A stretch of 64,000 nt of DNA from Moheibacter sediminis (GCF_900176425.1 NZ_FWXS01000010.1:1-64000); one strand, 5' to 3'; shown: positions 50,669-60,404, counted from the first letter of the stretch. Notes: a model not told the origin generated them from the sequence alone. Numbers and translations are program-made.

Positions 50669-51955
50669 TTAAAACAATTCCTTTCTGATAATATTCTGCG
50701 ACCTGTCCGGACCAACTGAAACCAAATAAACTTCGATGCCTAAATATTCTTCGATGAAATGGATGTAATCCTGCGCTTTTTGCGGCAATTCATTGAATAA
50801 ATTGATTCCACAGATGTCTTCATTCCATCCGTCCAATTCTTCGTAAACAGGTTTGTATTGTTCCAATTTCGTAGTAGAAGCAGTGAAATTCTTTTTGATT
50901 TCGCCGTCTTCGGTTTGATAAGCAGTACAAACTTTAATTTTTTCAAATCCACTCAAAACATCCAATTTGGTAATAACCAAATGCGTAATCCCGTTGATGC
51001 GGCAAGCATGACGAAGCGCAACTAAATCAATCCATCCGCATCTTCTCGGACGACCTGTGGAAGCACCAAATTCATGACCGATTTTACGGATGTGTTCACC
51101 GATTTCATTGTCCAGTTCCGTTGGGAAGGGTCCGTTTCCGACACGTGTACAATAAGCCTTTGAAACCCCAATCAAATTCTGCAATTTAGTTGGCGCAACA
51201 CCCGCACCCACACAAACGCCTCCGGTTGATGGAGATGAAGAGGTCACATAAGGATAAGTTCCGTAGTCGATATCAAGCATCAAAGCCTGAGCTCCTTCAA
51301 ATAAAACTGTTTTGTTGGCATCGATGGCATCGTTTACTTCCACAACTGCGTCGATTATTCTGTGTTTGATCTGTTCGCCGTAGGCTAAATATTGCGTATA
51401 AATTTCTTCAAAATCCAATGCCGGTTTGTCAAATAATTTTTCAAACAAAGTATTTTTGATCTTGAGATTGATTTCTAATTTTTCTTTTAAAACTTCAGGA
51501 TTTAACAAATCAATCGCACGAATCCCAACGCGTGCCACTTTGTCTTCGTAACAAGGACCGATTCCTCTCTTGGTAGTGCCGATAGAATCCTTTCCGGCAG
51601 CTTCTTCGCGATAGGTATCCAGCAAAACATGGTAAGGCATGATGATGTGTGCACGGCGGTCGATGAAAATATGCTCAGTCGTGATGCCGCGGCTTTCCAG
51701 CGAAGCTACTTCATCTAAAAAACTTTGTGGATAAACTACTACGCCACTGCCGATGATACATTTCCCTTGTGATTGTAAAACCCCGGAAGGCAATAAATGC
51801 AGTACAAATTTATCTTCGCCCACATAAACGGTGTGACCGGCATTATGACCGCCTTGGTAGCGGACTACGTAATCGGATTTAGCTGATAAAACATCGGTGA
51901 TTTTTCCTTTTCCTTCGTCTCCAAATTGAAGACCTACTACCACGTACGTTGACAT
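50669..51955 (-). CDS. purA: Adenylosuccinate synthase
   Basis: 428 residues, normal length. Uses GTP and aspartate to turn IMP into adenylosuccinate. The start VVGLQFGDEGKGKITDVLS contains the GDEGKGK P-loop and catalytic Asp, and HNAGHTV follows near residue 38. RGIGPCYEDK near 130, GAQALMLDIDYGTYPYVTSSSP near 225 and GRPRRCGWIDLVALRHA near 300 are standard. It has an independent promoter; purA is convergent with the small gene before it. Together with purB it completes the IMP-to-AMP branch, while purL-purC-purF handle de novo steps. Confidence 0.97.
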   Translation of the reverse strand: MSTYVVVGLQFGDEGKGKITDVLSAKSDYVVRYQGGHNAGHTVYVGEDKFVLHLLPSGVLQSQGKCIIGSGVVVYPQSFLDEVASLESRGITTEHIFIDRRAHIIMPYHVLLDTYREEAAGKDSIGTTKRGIGPCYEDKVARVGIRAIDLLNPEVLKEKLEINLKIKNTLFEKLFDKPALDFEEIYTQYLAYGEQIKHRIIDAVVEVNDAIDANKTVLFEGAQALMLDIDYGTYPYVTSSSPSTGGVCVGAGVAPTKLQNLIGVSKAYCTRVGNGPFPTELDNEIGEHIRKIGHEFGASTGRPRRCGWIDLVALRHACRINGITHLVITKLDVLSGFEKIKVCTAYQTEDGEIKKNFTASTTKLEQYKPVYEELDGWNEDICGINLFNELPQKAQDYIHFIEEYLGIEVYLVSVGPDRSQNIIRKELF

Positions 51956-51981
51956 TGAATTGTGTTTTTTTGAAGTTCAGG

Positions 51982-52013
51982 CAAATTTAATAGAATGAAC
52001 CCGTTGTGACAAA
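51982..52013 (-). promoter_or_regulatory. Textbook Bacteroidota promoter of purA
   Basis: On the minus strand TTTG (52013-52010), 20 nt, then TAAATTTG (51989-51982), 26 nt before the start codon. No purine riboswitch is visible in the short leader. Confidence 0.8.
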
Positions 52014-52134
52014 TAAAGAAGTCAACAATTCAAAGAAGTTATTAAAATTAATCAGTTTTAGTCTCAATCTAAATTAAACCTGATGATTGTCAGTTTTTAA
52101 ATCTATCCTTAACTTTCATCAAAATCCAAAAAAT

Positions 52135-52458
52135 ATGTCAGAAATTCTTAAAACATTCGGTTTCATTTTGGTAGTATTATTTATAGTAAGTTGTGCCACC
52201 AAAGTAGCCAATACCATCGCACACACAGACCCTGTTCCGAGTAAATCAGAAGTGCTTGATGCTTTTTCATCCGAGCAGTTGGCGCAAGGTCAAGCTTATT
52301 TTGAAGAAAGTTGTACAAGATGTCATAAATTGTTTGAGCCGTCATCCCGTGATGCTGAAAAATGGAACAATGTCCTCAAAAGAATGTTACCAAAAACAGA
52401 ATTGACGCAGGAAGAAAGCCGATTGGTTCGCGCTTATCTGATAGCAAATTCTAAATAA
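52135..52458 (+). CDS. Monohaem c-type cytochrome lipoprotein
   Basis: 107 residues from the ATG at 52135; an earlier in-frame start at 52087 would put 16 extra residues before the lipoprotein signal. The signal ends at LFIVSC (Cys20), a lipobox. A single haem-binding motif CTRCH lies near residue 61, preceded by AQGQAYFEESC, and a Met (KRMLPKTELT) near 81 may be the sixth ligand. It is a small periplasm-facing or outer-membrane electron carrier; its redox partner is not adjacent. It is separated from pbpC by 115 nt. Confidence 0.85.
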   Translation: MSEILKTFGFILVVLFIVSCATKVANTIAHTDPVPSKSEVLDAFSSEQLAQGQAYFEESCTRCHKLFEPSSRDAEKWNNVLKRMLPKTELTQEESRLVRAYLIANSK

Positions 52459-52573
52459 TTTTCCATTGTCATTCCGAGGTATGATGAATTTAATGTGCAT
52501 GCAGCTTCTTCTTTTGTCAGAATAACACTTCTTTCTTCAAATTTGAATTAAATTCGAAGAAAATTATTGCTTC

Positions 52574-54901
52574 GTGTTTCGCAGACTGAAAAGTTTTATC
52601 AAAAAATACAAAATACCAATTGGAATTATCTTCGTGATATTTCTCATTTGGTATTTATTTTTTTCATTGCCTCGACCACTTTTTAAGCAAGATACTTCCA
52701 CGATTTTATACAGTGAAGACAACCGGCTTTTGGGTGCAACGATTTCCAAGGATGAGCAATGGCGTTTTCCGGTCAGCGATTCGGTTCCGAAACGATTTGA
52801 AGTTTGCATTACACAGTTTGAAGATGCTTATTTCCGTAAACACCCTGGCGTAAATCCTGTTTCTCTTTTTCGTGCTTTTAGGCAGAATTCTTCTTCAGGC
52901 TCGGTAAAAAGTGGCGGGAGTACGATTACGATGCAGACCATTCGCCTTGCTAAACAAAACCCCAAACGAACTTATTGGCAGAAATTTGTGGAAATCATTC
53001 AGGCAACAAGATTGGAACTGACTTATTCCAAAAATGAAATCCTAAATTATTACGCTTCTTATGCGCCATTTGGCGGAAATGTTGTCGGTCTTGATGCGGC
53101 GGCTTGGCGTTATTATGCGAAACCTGCACACCAGCTTTCTTGGGGTGAATGTGCAACCTTGGCAGTTTTACCCAATGCACCTTCGTTGATTTTTCCGGGA
53201 AAAAACCATGAATTGTTATTGAGCAAAAGAAACAGATTGCTAAAGAAATTATTGGAAGAAAAAATACTTTCAGAGGACGATTATATGCTTGCGCTTTCCG
53301 AGCCTTTACCGTTAAAGCCTAATTCACTACCTGAAATCGCTCCTCATCTTTTGCATACTTCTTCGAAAATTCACAAAGGAAAAAGATTGCATTCCACCAT
53401 TGATTCCAATTTGCAGGAGCAAGTGAATCTAATCGTAGAAAATCACAAACGAAATTTGTCTGCCAGCGAAATTCACAACATTGCAGTTTTGGTTGTAGAA
53501 GTGGAAACCGGAAATGTGAAAGCCTATGTCGGAAACACCAAAGATGAAAATTACAGTTATTCCAATCAGGTCGATATCATTCAATCCAAACGAAGTTCAG
53601 GCAGTATTTTGAAACCGTTTTTATATGCTTCGATGTTGCAGGACGGACAGCTTTTGCCCAAAATGTTGTTGAACGATACGCCGATTGACATCACCGAAAA
53701 TTATGATAAAAACTATTCAGGCGCGGTTCCCGCAGATGAAGCTTTGGCAAAATCGCTCAACATTCCTGCGGTGCATATGCTTGAAAAATATTCAGTAGCT
53801 AAATTCCATCATCGTCTCAAGCAATTTGGATTTACAACATTTAATAAAACACCCAAGCATTATGGTTTGTCTTTGATTGTCGGGGGCGGCGAAGTGAAAG
53901 TTTGGGAACTTGCGGAAGCCTATCGAAACATGGCTTATGCATTGGTGCATGATGATGGGAAATCATTTTCACAAGAAATTCAGTTCATGCAAAATGAAAA
54001 TCCAAAAAAACAAAAATATCCAATAAGTCCGCAAGCAGCCTTTCTTACTTTAGACGCATTGCAAAATGTGGTTCGACCTGATTCCGAAGCAGGCTGGCAG
54101 GTTTATTCGTCCAAAAGAATCGCTTGGAAAACAGGAACCAGTCATGGATTCAAAGATGCTTGGTCGGTCGGCGTAACGCCTGAATATGCAGTTGCGATTT
54201 GGGTTGGGAATGCAGATGGAGAAGGGCGTCCCGGAATCATCGGCGTAAAAGCGGCCGCGCCTGTTATGTTTGATGTGTTCCATAGATTGGATTTGAAAAA
54301 ACGTTTTCGTCAGCCGAAAGATGGCTGGACAGAAGTAAAAACTTGCAAGGAAAGTGGCTATTTGCTCAGTCCGAATTGTTCGCATTATATCAAACAAATC
54401 GTTCCAAAATCGGGGAACAATGCTGAAGTTTGTCCGTATCATAAAAAAATTAATTTAGACAAAACCGGAAATTTCAGGGTCGATAACGAATGTTATCCTG
54501 TTGATGAAATGCTGAGTAAAAGTTGGTTTGTGCTGCCAGCGATTCAGGAATATTATTACGCCAAAGGACATCCTTATTATCAATCCTTACCACCTTATCT
54601 CTCTAATTGCAATGCGGCTTTGAATGAAAAACCTTTTGATTTCATCTATCCGAAAAACTTTATCCGAATATTTTTACCGGTAGATTTTTCGGGTGAACAG
54701 CAAGCCGTTGTTTTTGAAATCGCCCATTCCAAACCCGAGAGCAAGCTATTTTGGCATTTGGATGGGAAATTCATCGGCACCACACAATCCATCCATAAAA
54801 TGCCGTTGCTGCCCGAACCCGGAAAACACAAAATAGTCGTCAGTGATGAACTAGGAAACAGGATCGAGAAAGGGTTTACGATTGTGGAAGGGAAGGAGTA
54901 A
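52574..54901 (+). CDS. pbpC: Penicillin-binding protein 1C
   Basis: 775 residues starting at GTG. A short basic N-terminus and one helix (about 15-33, IPIGIIFVIFLIWYLFF) anchor it in the inner membrane. The glycosyltransferase 51 domain covers about 60-225: ITQFEDAYFRKHPGVNP (catalytic Glu), SGGSTITMQTIRL, and FGGNVVGLDAAAWRYYAKPAHQLSWGECATLA. The transpeptidase covers about 285-560 with the active-site Ser in SSGSILKPFLYASM (SxxK) and KTGTSHGFKDAWSVG. A C-terminal BiPBP_C-like beta domain (about 690-770) completes it. PbpC often neighbours an alpha-2-macroglobulin gene; none is here. Confidence 0.94.
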   Translation: MFRRLKSFIKKYKIPIGIIFVIFLIWYLFFSLPRPLFKQDTSTILYSEDNRLLGATISKDEQWRFPVSDSVPKRFEVCITQFEDAYFRKHPGVNPVSLFRAFRQNSSSGSVKSGGSTITMQTIRLAKQNPKRTYWQKFVEIIQATRLELTYSKNEILNYYASYAPFGGNVVGLDAAAWRYYAKPAHQLSWGECATLAVLPNAPSLIFPGKNHELLLSKRNRLLKKLLEEKILSEDDYMLALSEPLPLKPNSLPEIAPHLLHTSSKIHKGKRLHSTIDSNLQEQVNLIVENHKRNLSASEIHNIAVLVVEVETGNVKAYVGNTKDENYSYSNQVDIIQSKRSSGSILKPFLYASMLQDGQLLPKMLLNDTPIDITENYDKNYSGAVPADEALAKSLNIPAVHMLEKYSVAKFHHRLKQFGFTTFNKTPKHYGLSLIVGGGEVKVWELAEAYRNMAYALVHDDGKSFSQEIQFMQNENPKKQKYPISPQAAFLTLDALQNVVRPDSEAGWQVYSSKRIAWKTGTSHGFKDAWSVGVTPEYAVAIWVGNADGEGRPGIIGVKAAAPVMFDVFHRLDLKKRFRQPKDGWTEVKTCKESGYLLSPNCSHYIKQIVPKSGNNAEVCPYHKKINLDKTGNFRVDNECYPVDEMLSKSWFVLPAIQEYYYAKGHPYYQSLPPYLSNCNAALNEKPFDFIYPKNFIRIFLPVDFSGEQQAVVFEIAHSKPESKLFWHLDGKFIGTTQSIHKMPLLPEPGKHKIVVSDELGNRIEKGFTIVEGKE

Positions 54902-54925
54902 ATTAATAATTATAAGAAATAAATG

Positions 54926-55243
54926 ATGAATGTAGAAATTGAAATTTTTAATTATAAAGGAGAGGAAGATAGATATGATGAAAACTTAGATGTTTTTGTT
55001 ACTTATCAAAATAAAAAATATGTCGGTTCTTTTTTTACTTATAAGAATATTGAATCCTTAATTGCTAAAAATAAAGAGTGGGGAGAGCTTTTAAATGGAA
55101 GATATTTTTGGGCAAGCGATATGATTTTAGTTGAAGAAATCACACCTGAGTTAATACGTAAAGTTATAGTGGAAATGATTAATGATGAAAGTTTTTTCAA
55201 AGCATTTTCCTATATTCCAGATGATGAATTATTGGATGATTGA
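54926..55243 (+). CDS. Hypothetical acidic protein
   Basis: 105 residues from the second Met (a Met directly before it is the alternative). No signal peptide. A compact mixed fold is likely (VEIEIFNYKGEEDRYDENLDVFVTYQNKKYVGSFFTYKNIE), with many Asp/Glu at both ends. The size and charge resemble immunity-type proteins, but no toxin gene is adjacent, so this is only a suggestion. Convergent with the next gene by 3 nt. Confidence 0.6.
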   Translation: MNVEIEIFNYKGEEDRYDENLDVFVTYQNKKYVGSFFTYKNIESLIAKNKEWGELLNGRYFWASDMILVEEITPELIRKVIVEMINDESFFKAFSYIPDDELLDD

Positions 55244-55246
55244 GAA

Positions 55247-55708
55247 TTACATTTTTCTACGCTCCTCAATTCTTTCTTTGAAAACTGTATTGTTTTCGAT
55301 GGCTTCGATAAATTTTTCATCTGAACTCGATATTGTCAAAAACTCAAAATCGCAGAAATAAGTATGCTTTAAACCATTTCGAAGTAAAATTTGTTCAAGT
55401 TTATTTGGAGGTAAATATTCAAGAGAAAGCTTGTCAGGAACAACTTTGTCAAACTGATAAATTCTTAAATGATAAGAATTGAACACCAGAATTTTCTCCA
55501 AACCATTTAAATCCGTCAAAATATCAAATTCCATATTTCTGACATTTAGATTTTCATAAAATTCCCCATTCTTCATTTTAACGTCCGTTTTCCACCACGC
55601 AATGGCTTCATTGGGCATAAATTTATGAATGAATATATGATCGAATTTTTTATCAATCAATGACCAAATTTCCTCGTGCGAGTTTATATCAAAAACAATT
55701 TGTTTCAT
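55247..55708 (-). CDS. Hypothetical protein
   Basis: 153 residues from the ATG at 55708 (MKQIVFDINSHEEIWSLIDKKFDHIFIHKF); 20 further residues to an earlier start at 55768 are unlike a protein start. A TATATTTG box lies at 55756-55749, upstream of the chosen start. The protein is mixed alpha/beta with no signal peptide, and a Lys/Arg/Glu-rich C-terminus (NTVFKERIEERRKM). I recognise no family. Confidence 0.6.
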   Translation of the reverse strand: MKQIVFDINSHEEIWSLIDKKFDHIFIHKFMPNEAIAWWKTDVKMKNGEFYENLNVRNMEFDILTDLNGLEKILVFNSYHLRIYQFDKVVPDKLSLEYLPPNKLEQILLRNGLKHTYFCDFEFLTISSSDEKFIEAIENNTVFKERIEERRKM

Positions 55709-55748
55709 TTTGTTTTTTGTGGGGTATTCAGTTTTGAATTGTCTTTCA

Positions 55749-55756
55749 CAAATATA
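55749..55756 (-). promoter_or_regulatory. Candidate -7 box for the hypothetical gene at 55247
   Basis: TATATTTG on the minus strand, 40 nt upstream of the ATG at 55708. Confidence 0.35.
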
Positions 55757-55821
55757 GCCCAAACTCATAACTTAAACCCAACAAATACCCAACACAAAAA
55801 CACTGTTTGTAACGAAACCAT

Positions 55822-55829
55822 TATATTTG
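55822..55829 (+). promoter_or_regulatory. Candidate -7 box for the S8 protease
   Basis: TATATTTG, 51 nt before the ATG at 55881. Confidence 0.4.
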
Positions 55830-55880
55830 TCACCAATCATTAAATAAATAATATTCTTCAGATTTAAATTGATATAAAAA

Positions 55881-57515
55881 ATGAAAAAAATAATCCTTAG
55901 CCTTTCGCTGGCTTTTACTTTCGCGACAGCATTTGCACAAGACAAAGCTGAATTAGAAAAACAAAATTGGTTTCATCAAGATTTTCAACAAACAGGTGTT
56001 TACGGTATTGGTACTGATGCTGCCATTGAATTTCTGAAATCTAAAAACCTAAAACCAACGACTGTTGTGGTAGGTGTTTTGGATAGTGGAATCGAAATAG
56101 ATCATGAAGATTTGAAAGCCAATATTTGGGTAAACTCTAAAGAAAAAGCCGGAAATGGAAAAGATGACGACAAAAACGGATTCATCGACGATATAAACGG
56201 TTGGGATTTTTGTGCTGATGACAAAGGAGTGGATTACAATGAGGATTCTTATGAAGCAACGCGTGTTGTGGTGAAATACACACCGTTATTTAATTCAGGA
56301 AATAAAAAAGCGGATTCTGCCAACATGGTAAAAATGCCGAATGAATACCAGACCTATTTGAAAGCAAGAAAAGTTTGGTCTGAAAAATACTATGCTGCAA
56401 AAAATAGTGTGGGACAAGTAGAGCAGGAGCGTACCCAGGTTTTAGCATTTTTGAATGAATTACAAGCTTACGCAAAAGAAACAAAACTGACTGCTGAAAA
56501 TGTTGCTAAATTATCCACTGCAACAGATGCTGATAAAGAAGCCAATGAAAAAATCAATTTCATCATCGCCAACAATCCTGAATTTGTAGGATTGAGCCTG
56601 ACAGAGATCATCACAAAAGCAAATGAAGAATTTGATGAAAGCATCAAAAAATTTGACGGTGATGCAAAATATGCTTACAACATTTCTTATGATCCGACGA
56701 ACGGAAGAACAAGTTCTGCAAAAATCGGTTACGGAAACAATGAAGTAGAAGGACCTGATGCATTTCACGGTTCTCACGTTGGCGGGATCATCGGTGCTGT
56801 GAGAAACAACGGAAAAGGAATGAACGGTGTTGCCGGAGATGTGGTGAAATTGATGTCGGTACGCATGGTGCCGGACGGAGATGAGCGCGATATGGACGTT
56901 GCAAACGGAATCAGATATGCAGTTGATAATGGAGCGAAAGTTTTGAATATGAGCTTTGGAAAAGCATTTTCTCCTGAAAAAGAATTGGTTTATGAAGCCA
57001 TCAGATATGCGGACAGCAAAGGTGTTTTGATGTTCCATGCAGCAGGAAATGATAACAAAGATTTGGATTACAACACCAATTATCCAAGTAATTTCAAAGA
57101 CAACGAAATGACTTCAATTGCTAAAAACTGGATTACAGTTGGGGCAAGTACACGTTACAACGAAACTTTGAAGGCATCTTTTTCAAATTTCGGAACGGTA
57201 AAAGTTGATATTTTCGCACCGGGAACTGAAATTTATTCGACCATTCCTGATCAAAAATACAGATATGCGCAGGGAACTTCCATGGCTTCGCCGGTTGCGG
57301 CTGGAGCAGCGGCGTTGATTTGGGCTTATTTTCCGCACATGACTTCGCAACAAGTAAAAGAAGTTTTGTTTGAAACTGTAAACAAATCAGATGCAATTGT
57401 GAAAACAGGAAGCGAAGGCGACGAACGTAAATTCAGCGACCTTTCGGTTACAGGTGGCGTAATTGACGTAAACAAAGCGGTTCGTTTGGCTTACGAGCGT
57501 TATGGTAAAAAATAA
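55881..57515 (+). CDS. Secreted S8 family (subtilisin-like) serine protease
   Basis: 544 residues. Signal peptide ends AFAQ (residue 20). The catalytic triad is Asp68 in VLDSGIEIDHEDL, His near residue 299 in FHGSHVGGIIGA and Ser near 467 in GTSMASPVAAGAAAL. Asp and His are about 230 residues apart, far more than in classical subtilisins (~30-40). The insert has a long helical region (KYTPLFNSGNKKADSANMVKMPNEYQTYLKARKVWSEKYY...). No T9SS tail is visible; it ends KAVRLAYERYGKK. It is likely periplasmic or secreted by another route. A terminator follows immediately. Confidence 0.93.
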   Translation: MKKIILSLSLAFTFATAFAQDKAELEKQNWFHQDFQQTGVYGIGTDAAIEFLKSKNLKPTTVVVGVLDSGIEIDHEDLKANIWVNSKEKAGNGKDDDKNGFIDDINGWDFCADDKGVDYNEDSYEATRVVVKYTPLFNSGNKKADSANMVKMPNEYQTYLKARKVWSEKYYAAKNSVGQVEQERTQVLAFLNELQAYAKETKLTAENVAKLSTATDADKEANEKINFIIANNPEFVGLSLTEIITKANEEFDESIKKFDGDAKYAYNISYDPTNGRTSSAKIGYGNNEVEGPDAFHGSHVGGIIGAVRNNGKGMNGVAGDVVKLMSVRMVPDGDERDMDVANGIRYAVDNGAKVLNMSFGKAFSPEKELVYEAIRYADSKGVLMFHAAGNDNKDLDYNTNYPSNFKDNEMTSIAKNWITVGASTRYNETLKASFSNFGTVKVDIFAPGTEIYSTIPDQKYRYAQGTSMASPVAAGAAALIWAYFPHMTSQQVKEVLFETVNKSDAIVKTGSEGDERKFSDLSVTGGVIDVNKAVRLAYERYGKK

Positions 57516-57537
57516 TTAAATTTCAAGTAAATAATAA

Positions 57538-57570
57538 AATCCTCGAAGTTTTGCTTCGGGGATTTTTTAT
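57538..57570 (+). terminator. Terminator after the S8 protease
   Basis: Eleven-base stem AATCCTCGAAG/CTTCGGGGATT (one G-T) with loop TTTTG, followed by a T-run, 22 nt after the stop. Confidence 0.85.
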
Positions 57571-57598
57571 TTTCGCACTCATAAAATAAAAACCAATC

Positions 57599-58519
57599 GT
57601 GAAAATAAAATCATTTTTCTTATTACTATTAGGGTTTAACTTTCTCAATGCGCAATTAACGCTGAATGTTGGAAAAAACGCTTATTACAAAACATTAATT
57701 GAACTCGAAGACGGCACGGTCAGAGAAGGTTTTGTATTGAGTTTTGATGACAAATCTGCCTTTTATTATGATACTTCTGAGATTAAATTACTTTTTGGAT
57801 CACCTGAAAATAATATGAATTTAGCCAGAGAATATTATACTTTTAAGAAAGATAAAGACAGTAAAGATGAAAAAATATCCATTGCTCAAATAAAAAGAAT
57901 CACAGTAGATGAACCGGAATTTTATTCAAATGAAGTAAAATCTGTAACTTATGAAAAAGTAAAAATCACAAAACCCAATAACGATTTAAAAATGGATTTT
58001 AAAGAAAATCCCGTTTTATTACCCGTTTATTTCAGCAATTCAAAATTGTCCATTTACAATTTTACTGAGTTAGTATGTAGCGGAAAATCTGCTAGCTCTT
58101 GTAATGTCAAAGGGTATAACTATTATTTTTTACCAAAAGGAACCGAATATGCAGTAAAACCATTTGAGATTACTTTAGGATCAATTTTTTCTTTAAAAAA
58201 GATTGGACCCAAAATTTATACTGCTTTAGAATACATGGGTAAAAACTGTCCGCTTTACCTAAGTCATTTAGCAGAAAGGAAATCAAAATATGATGAAAGT
58301 TTTGTAAGTATTGCTAACAAAGAATTTACCAATAGCTTCAAAGTAAAACAAGAAGAGTATAAGCAAGATTTGAAAAAAGCTAAGAAGTCTATGTCAAAAG
58401 AAGATTTTAAGAAATATGAAATTGATAAGAAATCCCAGCAAAATAATGAGCAAAATGATATGTTTTACAATGGAATTTTCAACGAAGAAGTAATTGATTA
58501 CATCAACTCCTGCGAATAA
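57599..58519 (+). CDS. Hypothetical secreted protein
   Basis: 306 residues starting with GTG; the translation from it is a clear signal peptide (KIKSFFLLLLGFNFLNAQ). The mature part begins LTLNVGKNAYYKTLIELEDGTVREGFVLSFDDKSAFYY, a beta-rich start, and ends in a long charged helical tail (KQEEYKQDLKKAKKSMSKEDFKKYEIDKKSQQ). Two Cys near residues 161-168 (LVCSGKSASSCN) and two later could pair. I recognise no family. It is terminated by a short hairpin. Confidence 0.75.
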   Translation: MKIKSFFLLLLGFNFLNAQLTLNVGKNAYYKTLIELEDGTVREGFVLSFDDKSAFYYDTSEIKLLFGSPENNMNLAREYYTFKKDKDSKDEKISIAQIKRITVDEPEFYSNEVKSVTYEKVKITKPNNDLKMDFKENPVLLPVYFSNSKLSIYNFTELVCSGKSASSCNVKGYNYYFLPKGTEYAVKPFEITLGSIFSLKKIGPKIYTALEYMGKNCPLYLSHLAERKSKYDESFVSIANKEFTNSFKVKQEEYKQDLKKAKKSMSKEDFKKYEIDKKSQQNNEQNDMFYNGIFNEEVIDYINSCE

Positions 58520-58520
58520 G

Positions 58521-58552
58521 AAATCCCGAGCTTTGACCCGGGATTTTCATTT
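58521..58552. terminator. Terminator between the hypothetical secreted gene and fumC
   Basis: Eight-base stem AAATCCCG/CGGGATTT around a 10-nt loop, followed by a T-rich stretch; convergent genes could share it. Confidence 0.65.
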
Positions 58553-58573
58553 TTATATAATCTTCAAATTAGA

Positions 58574-59959
58574 TTAAACCATATCCTCAGGTCTTACCCA
58601 AGCATCAAAATCTTCCGGAGAAACATACCCCAAACGAACAGCTTCGTCCTTCAAAGTCGTTCCATTTCTATGAGCCGTTTGTGCAATTTCAGCCGCTTTG
58701 TAGTATCCGATTTTTGTGTTCAAAGCCGTAACCAACATTAGGGAACTGTCCACCAATTCTTTGATTCTTCTATAATTTGGTTCGATTCCTTTCGCGCAAT
58801 GTTCATCAAAAGAAACACAAGCATCACCGATCAATTCCGCACTTTGCAGGAAATTATAAGCCAACAAAGGTTTAAACACGTTCAATTCATAATGACCTTG
58901 CGTACCACCAATTGTGATCGCAACATCGTTCCCCATTACTTGAGCAGCCACCATCGTCAAAGCTTCGCATTGAGTCGGATTTACTTTTCCCGGCATGATA
59001 GAAGAACCCGGTTCGTTTTCAGGAATTAAAATTTCACCGATTCCCGAACGAGGCCCCGAAGCCATCATTCTGATGTCATTTGCAATTTTATTTAATGAAA
59101 CCGACAATTGCTTCAAAGCTCCGTGGCTTTCTACAATTGCATCGTGTGCAGCCAAAGCTTCAAACTTATTTTCTGCAGTTATGAAAGGTAATCCCGTAAA
59201 TTCCGCGATGTATTTCGCAACCAAAACGTCATAACCTTTCGGAGCATTCAATCCTGTGCCAACTGCAGTTCCTCCTAATGCCAATTCAGAAAGATGTTCC
59301 AACGTATTTCTCAAAGCTTTTAATCCATGATTTAACTGAGAAACATATCCAGAAAATTCTTGTCCCAAAGTCAATGGCGTCGCATCCATCAAGTGTGTAC
59401 GCCCGATTTTAACAACATCTTTGAATGCTTCAGATTTTGTCTGCAAAGTATCACGCAATTTCTCAACACCCGGAATTGTCTTTTCCATAACAGATTTGTA
59501 GCAGGCGATGTGCATTCCGGTCGGATAAGTATCGTTCGAAGATTGTGATTTGTTCACATCATCATTCGCTTTTAAAACCGGTTCGCCTTCACCGATTTTT
59601 CCACCCGCCAAAACTTGTGCGCGGTTAGCGATTACTTCATTTACATTCATGTTAGATTGCGTTCCTGAACCGGTTTGCCAGATTACCAATGGAAATTCAG
59701 CATCCAGCTTTCCTTCCAAAATTTCATCACAAACCTGTGCGATGGCATTTCTTTTTTCTTCAGGTAAAACACCTAATTCACAATTTGCATAAGCCGCAGC
59801 TTTTTTCAGATAAGCAAATCCGTAAACCACTTCTTTGGGCATCGAACCCGCGGGTCCGATTTTGAAATTATTGCGAGAACGCTCCGTTTGCGCTCCCCAG
59901 TATTTATCAGCAGGGACTTTTACTTCGCCCATCGTGTCTTTTTCAATTCTATAATCCAT
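58574..59959 (-). CDS. fumC: Fumarate hydratase, class II
   Basis: 461 residues. Hydrates fumarate to malate in the TCA cycle. It starts [32 protein letters not shown], with [17 protein letters not shown] near 100, [14 protein letters not shown] near 136, [19 protein letters not shown] near 185 and the superfamily signature [15 protein letters not shown] near 316. The enzyme also consumes the fumarate released by PurB, though this is a general link and not one shown by operon structure. A -7 box lies about 60 nt upstream of the start. It is convergent with the hypothetical secreted gene and monocistronic. Confidence 0.97.
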   Translation of the reverse strand: MDYRIEKDTMGEVKVPADKYWGAQTERSRNNFKIGPAGSMPKEVVYGFAYLKKAAAYANCELGVLPEEKRNAIAQVCDEILEGKLDAEFPLVIWQTGSGTQSNMNVNEVIANRAQVLAGGKIGEGEPVLKANDDVNKSQSSNDTYPTGMHIACYKSVMEKTIPGVEKLRDTLQTKSEAFKDVVKIGRTHLMDATPLTLGQEFSGYVSQLNHGLKALRNTLEHLSELALGGTAVGTGLNAPKGYDVLVAKYIAEFTGLPFITAENKFEALAAHDAIVESHGALKQLSVSLNKIANDIRMMASGPRSGIGEILIPENEPGSSIMPGKVNPTQCEALTMVAAQVMGNDVAITIGGTQGHYELNVFKPLLAYNFLQSAELIGDACVSFDEHCAKGIEPNYRRIKELVDSSLMLVTALNTKIGYYKAAEIAQTAHRNGTTLKDEAVRLGYVSPEDFDAWVRPEDMV

Positions 59960-60017
59960 CGTGTTGTTTTTTATTATGAATTTAAATTATAATGTATCTA
60001 TTTGATTTTAAAAGGTT

Positions 60018-60025
60018 CAAATTTA
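60018..60025 (-). promoter_or_regulatory. Candidate -7 box for fumC
   Basis: TAAATTTG on the minus strand, 58 nt upstream of the fumC ATG. A -33 TTG is not obvious. Confidence 0.4.
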
Positions 60026-60095
60026 ATAAACCTGAATTGATAATCATTAATAACTGATAATTTTCAGTTTGGTTTTGGAATTGGATTAAATTTTT

Positions 60096-60103
60096 TACTT
60101 TTG
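60096..60103 (+). promoter_or_regulatory. Candidate -7 box for the small membrane protein
   Basis: TACTTTTG with a TTG at 60075-60077 (spacing 18), 22 nt before the ATG at 60126. Confidence 0.5.
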
Positions 60104-60125
60104 TGCAGATAATAAAGTTACGATT

Positions 60126-60332
60126 ATGATACAGTTTGTAGGATTTGTGTTTTTCTTATTTATGGCTTGTTGTGGATTTTGGGGGATTATTTTCTTCGCA
60201 TCTATGATTCCTTACTGGTTGACAGGATGGTTCAGCATGAAAGCAAAAGAAAGAAAAGGTCCTTTACATTTAGAAGTTCGTCCGACTTTGCCTGAGCAGG
60301 AAGGTGTAACGGTTTTGTATCAAAAAGCTTAA
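60126..60332 (+). CDS. Small membrane protein
   Basis: 68 residues. The first ~38 are strongly hydrophobic (FVGFVFFLFMACCGFWGIIFFASMIPYWLTGW) with two Cys, then a basic SMKAKERKG and a polar tail. It has its own promoter box and a perfect terminator, so it is probably a real gene. I recognise no family. Confidence 0.6.
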   Translation: MIQFVGFVFFLFMACCGFWGIIFFASMIPYWLTGWFSMKAKERKGPLHLEVRPTLPEQEGVTVLYQKA

Positions 60333-60358
60333 TCAGAAATTCATTTTGATAAAATATA

Positions 60359-60391
60359 AAAGGCGAATCTCATGATTCGCCTTTGTTTTTT
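60359..60391. terminator. Bidirectional terminator before the OmpA gene
   Basis: Perfect eleven-base stem AAAGGCGAATC/GATTCGCCTTT with loop TCAT and a T-run; lies between two convergent genes. Confidence 0.88.
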
Positions 60392-60404
60392 GAATTAATT
60401 CAGA

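Noticed and set aside
56511-57038. Minus-strand 175-codon frame inside the S8 protease
   Set aside because: Antisense to a clear protease with complete triad; no family resemblance.
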